NCBI GenBank assembly: GCA_016926985.1 | Contig: JAFGNO010000142.1 | Location: 1-10,614 of the forward strand | DNA: 10,614 bases | Direction: 5' to 3' | DNA from: Anaerolineae bacterium | GTDB lineage: Bacteria > Chloroflexota > Anaerolineae > Aggregatilineales > UBA3940 | In this document: in pieces, positions 1 to 5,924 of the stretch | Numbering within the stretch: position 1 is the stretch's first letter | Layout: the number at the start of each line of letters is the position of its first letter | The notes under the pieces: model-generated | What the model was told of the DNA's origin: nothing | What the model saw: only the letters and a program-made list of their open reading frames with translations | Databases searched by the model: none | Position numbers and translations under genes: made by a program

Positions 1-710
1 CCATTGTGCATCCCACTGACAAAGGATGCCACCATTGATGCCACCCAGAATGGCTCTCCTCCAAATGTCCGCGTACCAAAGTTCGCCTGAGTTTGGGATT
101 GAGCTGTTTCAACCACATCTGCCGATGGGCCAAGATACAAATTGATGCCAAGGCTGGCAAGCTCTGCCCCCAGAATCTGGCCAATAGCCTCGGCATTGAC
201 AGGGTCCCAGGTTGCCCCGATCGCCATGCTGGAAACGGGCGGCGTAAGTCCCGTCAGCAGCGGGTAATAAGGCCAATCCTGGCCCATATCTTCAATGCCC
301 ACAAAAAGTGGGATATATGTACCCGATATCTCCGTTTCAGGTGCATAGAGTGCACCGTCAACTCCCCGTACGTAACCGGCTGCAATATACTGAAGATCCG
401 CGGTCAAAGCACTAACTTGATCAAGAAGAGAATTGGTGTCATTGAAATTGTTATTGCTGGCAGTAAGGATGACGCCACCAACGTGATAATCCTGAATCAA
501 CCTGATAACTGCCGGGCTGGCTGCCACACTATCGCCGGCCATTGTGATCAGGAACAACTGCCCAATCCGCTCTTCAGTTGAAAGCGAATCCAATATAGTG
601 TCGACCTCATCGCTGCCATCCTGGGCCAGGAGCAACTGCGACGTAGAGGCAAACAACACCATGATGAATATTGCTGTGGTAAGTTGCCAGAATCTTCGGA
701 AGAATGTCAT
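1..710 (-). CDS. Secreted glycoside hydrolase family 3 protein (beta-N-acetylhexosaminidase type), C-terminus beyond window
   Basis: The reading frame stays open from ATG at 710 to the left edge, giving 236 residues of the N-terminal half. Residues 1-29 form a signal peptide (FFRR, then a hydrophobic stretch, then LLLA before QDG), so the enzyme should be exported. The GH3 TIM-barrel N-terminal domain follows: ERIGQLFLIT (47-56), VGGVIL (77-82), IPLFVGIEDMG (133-143), MAIGATWDP (162-170), LGINLYLGPSADV (187-199) and FGTRTFGGEP (211-220). The family removes terminal sugars, often N-acetylglucosamine, by a retaining mechanism. The nucleophile Asp should lie beyond the edge and cannot be checked. 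The usual DxEGG-type loop reads IEDMG, with Met at the expected Glu. No good ribosome site precedes ATG 710. An in-frame GTG at 737 is possible, but the signal peptide favours 710. The gene lies downstream of the ABC permeases on the same strand, which suggests linked scavenging of cell-wall or chitin-derived sugars or muropeptides; that link is inference. Confidence 0.85.
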   Translation of the reverse strand, partial: MTFFRRFWQLTTAIFIMVLFASTSQLLLAQDGSDEVDTILDSLSTEERIGQLFLITMAGDSVAASPAVIRLIQDYHVGGVILTASNNNFNDTNSLLDQVSALTADLQYIAAGYVRGVDGALYAPETEISGTYIPLFVGIEDMGQDWPYYPLLTGLTPPVSSMAIGATWDPVNAEAIGQILGAELASLGINLYLGPSADVVETAQSQTQANFGTRTFGGEPFWVASMVASFVSGMHN

Positions 711-847
711 GAGAAAATCAGATGCTGAACGCCACACAACACCAGCGTAGGTTTCGCGTAGGTAAGTCGACGCTTTCCCGTCAACACAGGCATAAGCCAA
801 TGTGCTATCGTATAAGTGCGGACGCCTTCTTCTCCTCCTCAACGATA
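711..847 (-). other. Intergenic leader of the GH3 gene
   Basis: This is the only sizeable gap in the minus-strand gene series. It contains a purine-rich tract (GAGGAGGAGAAGAAGG, 840-825 on the minus strand) that resembles a ribosome site but has no start codon at working distance. It also contains a -35-like TTGACG (784-779) with no convincing -10 partner. A 28-codon open frame starts at ATG 793 and its TGA overlaps the GH3 ATG, but it has no ribosome site. Whether GH3 has its own promoter here cannot be decided by eye. Confidence 0.35.
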
Positions 848-1702
848 TTATGAAAGATGCCGCCATCCTCTGGTGGCATTTTTCATGTTATTTACCCGCA
901 TTGTACCAGCATCTGCCACAGAATACCTGTCCACTATCGAATACACAGTGACGACAAGCAGTGTCAGGGCTACTCCTGGCACAATTGACGTCCAGGGGGC
1001 CTGGCGCAGGTACAATCTTCCTTCCCCTATCATACGACCGAGCGAGGCAACCGACAGTTCGCTGCCCATACCCAGAAAATCAAGGGCAGCCGTATTCAGC
1101 AAAGACCAGGCAAAGAGTGTAACCGCATTGACTGTTAAATGCTGATATACAGAAGGCATGATATATCTGGTGGCTATCCAAAACCATCCTGCCCCTGACA
1201 GGCGCGCCGTTTCAATATATACCTCGTTTTTTGCAGACAGGAACGCCGCTCTAACAATCCGGGTGTACACAGGAGCAAGGCCAACGCCTACAGCAACCGA
1301 CACCGGAATGAATCCCCGCCCCATGGCGGCAATTACAGCCATGGCTAACACAAGCCCAGGTATAGATAGGGTTGTATCCACAATACGCATGACTACCCAG
1401 TCCAGCCACCCTCCAGCAGCGCTTGAGGCTGCGCCAAACAGCAATCCGATACTGACACAGAGACCCGTCGAAACCAAAGCAGACGCCAGGCTCATACGAG
1501 TAGCCAGTGCCACGCGATATAACAGGTCGCGCCCCAACTGATCTGTACCCAGCAAAAAATGCCTGGAGGGAGCCAGAAACTGTCTTGATGTATCGGCCAG
1601 CCGCAGGTTATCTGGCAAAACCAACGGGCCGGCAAACGCGAAAAGAACAATAATGAAGGTCAAAAGCCAGGGAGCACAATGACGGATGCGCCGGGAAATC
1701 AT
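848..1702 (-). CDS. Peptide/nickel-type ABC transporter permease, DppC/OppC family
   Basis: This 284-residue inner-membrane subunit would form one half of the channel of a peptide-type importer. The N-terminal membrane segment (about 12-30) is followed by the family signature LGTDQLGRD (51-59). Further membrane segments lie near 73-95, 105-127, 132-150, 190-212 and 240-258. The cytoplasmic coupling (EAA) loop runs from YIETARLSGAG (162-172) to MPS (182-184), and LGRMIGEGR (222-229) followed by APW (235-237) is typical of the family. The C-terminus is divergent: the usual GDGLRDALDP-like end is replaced by DRYSVADAGTMR and a basic tail. Its ATG overlaps the stop of the upstream permease gene (ATGA, 1702-1699), so translation is probably coupled. 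Family assignment is secure. Substrate is not determined by sequence and could be di- or oligopeptides, muropeptides or sugars. Confidence 0.93.
   Translation of the reverse strand: MISRRIRHCAPWLLTFIIVLFAFAGPLVLPDNLRLADTSRQFLAPSRHFLLGTDQLGRDLLYRVALATRMSLASALVSTGLCVSIGLLFGAASSAAGGWLDWVVMRIVDTTLSIPGLVLAMAVIAAMGRGFIPVSVAVGVGLAPVYTRIVRAAFLSAKNEVYIETARLSGAGWFWIATRYIMPSVYQHLTVNAVTLFAWSLLNTAALDFLGMGSELSVASLGRMIGEGRLYLRQAPWTSIVPGVALTLLVVTVYSIVDRYSVADAGTMRVNNMKNATRGWRHLS
850..886. terminator. Long hairpin at the end of the DppC-type permease gene
   Basis: An inverted repeat pairs 850-865 with 871-886 around a 5-base loop, with two G-T wobbles and no bulge. The minus-strand stop codon (850-848) sits at the base of the stem, so the last permease codons encode the hairpin. 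On the plus strand the stem runs into TTTTT (879-883, partly within the stem). On the minus strand the trailing side is CTTTCAT, a weak U-tract. It could be a bidirectional or leaky terminator that reduces readthrough into GH3, or a 3' stabilising element for the importer mRNA. Confidence 0.55.
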
Positions 1703-2631
1703 CTGCCAGGTACAAGGCGGTTTCGTGGGTCCGCCCAGGCATGAGCAATATCAGCCGCCAAATGCACCACCCCATATACCAGCGCGGCAAGTACAACAAT
1801 GCCCTGAATAACCGGGAAATCTTTGGCCAAAACCGCGTTCACCAGCAACCTGCCGATGCCCTGCCGGGAAAAGACAGTTTCTGTGACAACTGCACCACCA
1901 AGCAAATAAGCAAACTGCAACGCTGTAATGTCAATAACCGGCAGGATGCCCACCCGAAGTGCATGTTTAAGGTAAACAGCAAGTCGCGACAGGCCTTTCC
2001 CATAAGCGACACGTACAAACTGCATTTCCAGTGAGCTGCGAACACCTGCATCAACTGCGCGGGCAATTCCGCCAGCCCCACTCAATCCCACGACAATACC
2101 GGGCAAAATAAGCTGGCAGAAGGTGCCCTGCCCCGTAGCGGGCAGCAAATCCAATATAACAGCAAATATCCAGATTGCCAGAGTCCCGACAAACATAACC
2201 GGTAAAGCCAGGAGTAGCGCAGTGAAGGTCTGCGCAATAGGCTCAAACAGCGATCCGGCACTAATTGACATTAATAAGCCAAGAACAACCCCAACGCCTA
2301 CTGCAACCACCAGACCAAATAGGGCCAGCATGGCTGTCGGCCTTAACTGCTCCTGCATGAGGACTGCCACCGGCTGCCCGGCAGACCACGATACGCCCAG
2401 ATCGCCCTGAAGAAGCCCCCCCAGAAACCTTGCGTATTGAATGTGTAGAGGCTGGTCAAGACCAAGTGCTTCCCGCCGACTCTGGATCATATCATCGGTG
2501 GCTGTTGACTGAGACAGCGCTGCCTGAGCCGGATCCCCTGGAACAATCTGCATGGCCAGAAAGGTCAGGGACACAGCAAGCCAGATGGTCAATAAGATAC
2601 TGAAAGAGCGGCGGGTGATGTATAACGCCAT
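1699..2631 (-). CDS. Peptide/nickel-type ABC transporter permease, DppB/OppB family
   Basis: The gene encodes the partner channel subunit, 310 residues from ATG 2631. The frame extends to ATG 2691, but that start would overlap the binding-protein gene by 56 bases. MALYITRRSF from 2631 matches the usual DppB N-terminus, so I chose it; it begins 4 bases after the upstream TGA. Recognisable parts are the first membrane segment (about 9-28), VPGDP (30-34), GDLG (76-79), membrane segments near 101-122, 135-160 and 175-192, the EAA coupling loop FVRVAYGKGLS (205-215) to LP (230-231), and the end signature ETVFSRQGIGRL (251-262) with ADPRNRL (300-306). The usual ARAKGL appears as AYGKGL. It presumably pairs with the downstream DppC-type subunit and the upstream lipoprotein. 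No ATPase gene is visible nearby. Confidence 0.93.
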   Translation of the reverse strand: MALYITRRSFSILLTIWLAVSLTFLAMQIVPGDPAQAALSQSTATDDMIQSRREALGLDQPLHIQYARFLGGLLQGDLGVSWSAGQPVAVLMQEQLRPTAMLALFGLVVAVGVGVVLGLLMSISAGSLFEPIAQTFTALLLALPVMFVGTLAIWIFAVILDLLPATGQGTFCQLILPGIVVGLSGAGGIARAVDAGVRSSLEMQFVRVAYGKGLSRLAVYLKHALRVGILPVIDITALQFAYLLGGAVVTETVFSRQGIGRLLVNAVLAKDFPVIQGIVVLAALVYGVVHLAADIAHAWADPRNRLVPGR

Positions 2632-2635
2632 ACGA

Positions 2636-4228
2636 TCAGGGAGAGGCAATGCTGAGGTCGACAAGATACGGGAACCAGCCCTGTGGATCAAAATGTAACC
2701 CCGCTATCGAGGTATTTGTCCCGTTAAGGTTGGTATATTCGCGGATGGGCAGAACCAGGGCCTGCTCCATAATCAACACCTGCGCTTGTGCATAATAATT
2801 TGCTCGCAAGATCGGATCCGCCTCTGTCTGCGCCTGGATCAGCAGATTGTCCAGATCCAGACTTGCGTATCCTGTCCAATTCCGATTGCCATTTGACAAA
2901 AAGAAGCTGTTCAAGACGACCGGATCAAGTCCCTGCAAATTGAGAGATACTGCATGATAGTTCCCGCTGGCCACTTCCTCCACAAGCAATGGGAACGAGG
3001 CGACCTGCTGAAGCCTGATTTTTACCTGTAATGTTGTCTCCCACTCACTCTCGAGCAGCTGGGCAACTTCCGGGGCAAGGCCCCACGGTGGAACCAGAAT
3101 AATCAACTCAATCGGGCTCCCGTCAGCATCACGCCAGCCGTCCCCATCGGTATCAAGCCAGCCTGTCCCATCCATAAGCGCCCGTGCCATCTCAGGATTG
3201 TAGGCGTACATATCTTCGACTTCCGGGGTGTAGTAAAGGGTTGACGAACTCAGCGGCCCATAAGCGATATTTGAAAGGCTGTAAAACACCCCCTGGATAA
3301 TCGCTCTCCTGTCGGTGGCGAAGAGCAAAGCCTTGCGCACCTCCAGGCTACTGGTATAGGACTTATGGGTATTGAACAAAAACTGCAGGGGTTGTCCGGG
3401 AATAGGCGCCACCACCAGATCGATCAGGCCCTCCGACGACAGGGTTTGCGCATCATAGGGAAGTAGTTCGCCCATGATATCTGCCTCGCCACTTTGCAAC
3501 GCTAACGTGCGCGTAGCCGGATCGGTAAAAAACCTGAAGACAATCCGGTCAACTGCTGGCACACCCGGATTAATCACGCAAGACGGCGCCCAATTATAGC
3601 CATCGAATTTTTCCAGCACCAGCCGGTCATCCACTATGTATTCAACAAACCGATAGGGCCCTGTTCCAACCTGATGAAATTGGTATGTGGCTGTATCCCA
3701 TTGAGCCAAAGCCGTTGGAGATGCCATCCCCAGATAAGGCTGGCTCAGCCCATCCAGAAGCGGCGCATAAGGTGCTGATAGGATGAGTTGAACTGTGTAA
3801 TCATCCACCACCTCTACCCGCTGAACGGTACCCAGCAGACCGGCTGCTTTCAGCGAATTGGCCTCCGGGGACAACACGCGCTCAACGTTGATGCGGACAG
3901 CGTCCGCGTTGAAGGGCGTCCCGTCATGAAATACCACATCCTGTCGAAGCCAGAACGTATAGGTCAGCCCATCCGGGCTTATCTCCCAGGATTCGGCGAG
4001 GCCAGGTACAAACTCAAGCGTTGTACTATCCCGATAAATAAGCGAATCGTATACACTGCGGAGCGGGATACCCAATTCTGCCGACGCATGAATATGCGGA
4101 TCGATGCCAGAAGGTACCAGTGTCAGTCCATATACGATCTCGCTGGTCTCCGATGGGCTGCCCTGAGAACAGGAGCCAAGCAAGACAGCCACGGTCACCA
4201 ACACAATACAGAGCACCCGTTTTGTCAT
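2636..4228 (-). CDS. ABC transporter solute-binding lipoprotein, family 5 (DppA/OppA type)
   Basis: This 530-residue protein is the extracytoplasmic receptor that delivers substrate to the two permeases encoded just downstream. A lipoprotein signal (basic MTKR, hydrophobic 5-16, lipobox LGSC with Cys20) predicts membrane anchoring. The family 5 signature lies at 76-111 (GLAESWEISPDG, then FHDGTPFNADAV). Typical later blocks are GTGPYRF (188-194), ADIMGELLP (249-257) and VRKALLFATDRRAI (298-310). DTDGDGWRDADG (359-370) is an acidic loop that may bind calcium; similar loops are common in Chloroflexota binding proteins. Length is normal. ATG 4228 has a clear TAGGAG ribosome site 5 bases upstream and a promoter about 40 bases upstream. 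Peptides are the usual ligands of the family, but some members bind nickel, heme, muropeptides or oligosaccharides. The GH3 neighbour makes the last two worth considering. Confidence 0.93.
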   Translation of the reverse strand: MTKRVLCIVLVTVAVLLGSCSQGSPSETSEIVYGLTLVPSGIDPHIHASAELGIPLRSVYDSLIYRDSTTLEFVPGLAESWEISPDGLTYTFWLRQDVVFHDGTPFNADAVRINVERVLSPEANSLKAAGLLGTVQRVEVVDDYTVQLILSAPYAPLLDGLSQPYLGMASPTALAQWDTATYQFHQVGTGPYRFVEYIVDDRLVLEKFDGYNWAPSCVINPGVPAVDRIVFRFFTDPATRTLALQSGEADIMGELLPYDAQTLSSEGLIDLVVAPIPGQPLQFLFNTHKSYTSSLEVRKALLFATDRRAIIQGVFYSLSNIAYGPLSSSTLYYTPEVEDMYAYNPEMARALMDGTGWLDTDGDGWRDADGSPIELIILVPPWGLAPEVAQLLESEWETTLQVKIRLQQVASFPLLVEEVASGNYHAVSLNLQGLDPVVLNSFFLSNGNRNWTGYASLDLDNLLIQAQTEADPILRANYYAQAQVLIMEQALVLPIREYTNLNGTNTSIAGLHFDPQGWFPYLVDLSIASP

Positions 4229-4256
4229 CCAAACTCCTAAGCAAGCATCTGCTCAA

Positions 4257-4294
4257 TTGGAGGAATTATAAGCCACGAGATATAACGTTACAAT
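4257..4294 (+). promoter_or_regulatory. Candidate divergent promoter(s) for the 4351-8210 operon
   Basis: Two overlapping options exist on the plus strand. One is TTGGAG (4257-4262), 18 bases, TATAAC (4281-4286). The other is a weak TTATAA (4266-4271), 17 bases, TACAAT (4289-4294). Both overlap the minus-strand importer promoter, so the two directions may compete for polymerase. A small GCCT-GAAA-AGGC hairpin (4322-4333) lies in the leader. No clear ribosome site precedes ATG 4351. Confidence 0.3.
4265..4293 (-). promoter_or_regulatory. Sigma70-type promoter of the ABC importer operon
   Basis: On the minus strand a TTGTAA box (4293-4288, 4 of 6 consensus bases) is separated by exactly 17 bases from a perfect TATAAT (4270-4265). 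Transcription would begin near 4258, leaving a leader of about 30 bases that holds the TAGGAG ribosome site. An 8-base palindrome TAACGTTA (4283-4290) overlaps the -35 box and could be part of an operator. The site is seen by eye only. Confidence 0.65.
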
Positions 4295-4350
4295 AGACAG
4301 ATAAATACCGATCCCTTGTAAGCCTGAAAAGGCACCGGTAAAATGGCGCT

Positions 4351-5307
4351 ATGTCCAACAACACACCAGAAACCTGCACAATATGTAATGAACCGGTAAA
4401 GGACTTTGAAATTATCGGCGACCGCGTTTATTGCAAGGCACACGCCTCAGGCTTGTTTGCGAGCATTCCCCCATTGTGGCACGCCCAGAGCGCGGCCACC
4501 GCTGTCCTTATAATTCTTGCCGGTGTGCTGGCGTTTGCAAACGCTACCGCCACTACAAGCGATCTCGTCCGATTGATTTTCAGCATTACTACTGCTTTTT
4601 CCCCGTTGCTGACCTGGCTCATAATCCTGTTCCTGATGTCATTGCGCCGCCAGATGACTATCTCAACACAGGTAATAACGATCAGCGCCATATCGATGTT
4701 AGTAGCTGCCGCGATTTCGCGTCCATTTCTTTACCAGTTTGTCGGCTTACAGGAGTGGCTGACCGCGGCGAATCCAATCAACCGATTCGTCGCCCATATC
4801 ACAATAGAAAGCTCTATTCATGTTTTAGTCCTCTATGCAATACTCCGTTTTGCTATCTGGCGATCTGAGCAATTTGTTCGTGTAAATGACGGCTATGTAT
4901 ATGCACTCGCCGCAGGCTGGAGCTACGCGTCAATGCTAACCGGGCTGGACAGCCTTGATATCGGGGGTTACACAATACTGGAGGGTAATCTAAGAATTCT
5001 AACGCAAATCAGCGCCTACGTTTCTGTAAGCCTAGTCATTGGGTTGTTCATCGGGCGAAACCGGTTTATTGATATGCAGCCGTATTACCTTCCTGCAGGT
5101 GTTCTTATTGCAACAGGCCTGCTCGGCAGCCTACTGTATGCTGCTACTGAGCTTAACCGTATTCCACTGAATCTCTCCTCAGATGGGTTCAGCCCCTGGC
5201 CAGGGTTTGTAGTGAACCTCATTGGCCTATTGATAACCACATCTGTGGTGAGCACCCTGTCACGCAGATTCAACCGAAGCTGGCAAGCCAGGCAAGGAGC
5301 CGCATGA
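4351..5307 (+). CDS. Polytopic membrane protein with N-terminal zinc-ribbon-like motif and PrsW-peptidase-like core lacking catalytic residues
   Basis: The protein has 318 residues. The N-terminus carries a CxxC...CxxH set (Cys9, Cys12, Cys28, His31) that looks like a small zinc-binding finger facing the cytoplasm. About seven or eight hydrophobic segments follow (near 47-64, 73-97, 105-122, 146-170, 181-200, 217-235, 247-266 and 284-302). The segment 150-197 resembles the PrsW (PF13367-type) intramembrane peptidase core. IESSIH (152-157) lies where PrsW has EE..K, and DGYVYALAAGWSYASMLT (180-197) lies where PrsW has DGIVYG...GFA..EN. One Glu of the pair, the EN pair and the later conserved His are missing, so a peptidase function is doubtful. 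The ATG lacks a good ribosome site. The stop overlaps the next start (ATGA, 5304-5307). The PrsW relationship is my inference from motif spacing; a polytopic protein of unknown function is the safe call. Confidence 0.8.
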   Translation: MSNNTPETCTICNEPVKDFEIIGDRVYCKAHASGLFASIPPLWHAQSAATAVLIILAGVLAFANATATTSDLVRLIFSITTAFSPLLTWLIILFLMSLRRQMTISTQVITISAISMLVAAAISRPFLYQFVGLQEWLTAANPINRFVAHITIESSIHVLVLYAILRFAIWRSEQFVRVNDGYVYALAAGWSYASMLTGLDSLDIGGYTILEGNLRILTQISAYVSVSLVIGLFIGRNRFIDMQPYYLPAGVLIATGLLGSLLYAATELNRIPLNLSSDGFSPWPGFVVNLIGLLITTSVVSTLSRRFNRSWQARQGAA

Positions 5308-5921
5308 CAAATACTACCTGGTTGGAAGATGACATCAGCCACCCATCTCAGGTGCCTCCGATAACCCGGAATGACCGGCTATCAACAGTAATGGTTTTTG
5401 TCCTCCTGATTGGGCTGTTTGTTGTGGGCACCCTGATCAGGCAGCGGTATACCGAACGCCAATGGACTTACACAAGCAGTGTATATGGGTTTGAAGCGCT
5501 GTATCCGGCTGGTTGGTTGACTGACGAACAGGGTGACTATATCGTCAGTATTCGCGATCCCGGCGCCAGACCATTTAAAACAGAATTTCGTATTTCTGTT
5601 GTACCGGTTGGCATTCAGGCTTCCACACGAAATGTCCTGGACACCCTTACCATCCAACGTTCTGCTAACTGGATCGCTTACCGTGTACTGGGTATAGATA
5701 GCTACACAGTAGGGAATGTTGTTTATACACAGATGGATTTTGTGTTTGTCGAGACCGATAACAACCCGTTTGTGCAGCAACTTCCGGCTATCGTGCTGGG
5801 TCGCGACATTCTCATACGGGATGGCAGCCGGGTGATTGTTGTATCATACCTGTCCGGAGAGGCAGATTTCGAGAAGCAGCTGCCCCTGTTTGAGCGATTT
5901 CTAGAAAGCCTGCGGTATTGA
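5304..5921 (+). CDS. Single-pass membrane protein with PsbP-like extracytoplasmic domain
   Basis: The protein has 205 residues: a hydrophilic N-terminal tail (1-27, rich in Asp, Thr and Pro), one membrane segment (about 28-46, VMVFVLLIGLFVVGTLI) and an outer domain (about 55-205). The outer domain opens with YGFEALYPAGW (61-71), the pattern seen at the start of PsbP- and DcrB-like folds, where a beta hairpin is followed by xYPxGW. It continues as alternating beta strands and ends in a helix (FEKQLPLFERFLESL) typical of that fold. No catalytic residues are apparent. Its start overlaps the stop of the preceding gene, and its stop lies 3 bases before the next ATG, so all three proteins are probably translated from one message and may work together at the cell surface. 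The PsbP-like reading rests on motif and secondary-structure pattern only. Function is unknown. Confidence 0.82.
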   Translation: MTNTTWLEDDISHPSQVPPITRNDRLSTVMVFVLLIGLFVVGTLIRQRYTERQWTYTSSVYGFEALYPAGWLTDEQGDYIVSIRDPGARPFKTEFRISVVPVGIQASTRNVLDTLTIQRSANWIAYRVLGIDSYTVGNVVYTQMDFVFVETDNNPFVQQLPAIVLGRDILIRDGSRVIVVSYLSGEADFEKQLPLFERFLESLRY

Positions 5922-5924
5922 GCC

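Noticed and set aside
93..581. 162-codon plus-strand open frame over the GH3 gene
   Set aside because: The minus strand here has continuous GH3 motifs; the plus-strand product has no family features.
707..793. 28-codon minus-strand frame whose TGA overlaps the GH3 ATG, possible leader peptide
   Set aside because: No ribosome site at working distance before ATG 793 and no regulatory codon pattern; a chance frame is more likely.
816..1145. Plus-strand GTG-started open frame over the permease end
   Set aside because: It is antisense to the DppC-type permease, and its start follows no ribosome site.
2632..2691. Upstream start (ATG 2691) for the DppB-type permease
   Set aside because: It would add 20 non-family residues overlapping the binding-protein gene; ATG 2631 gives the typical N-terminus.
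4322..4333. Small GCCT-GAAA-AGGC hairpin in the leader, considered as a riboswitch
   Set aside because: A 4-bp stem alone has no conserved riboswitch core; too small to support more than a leader hairpin.
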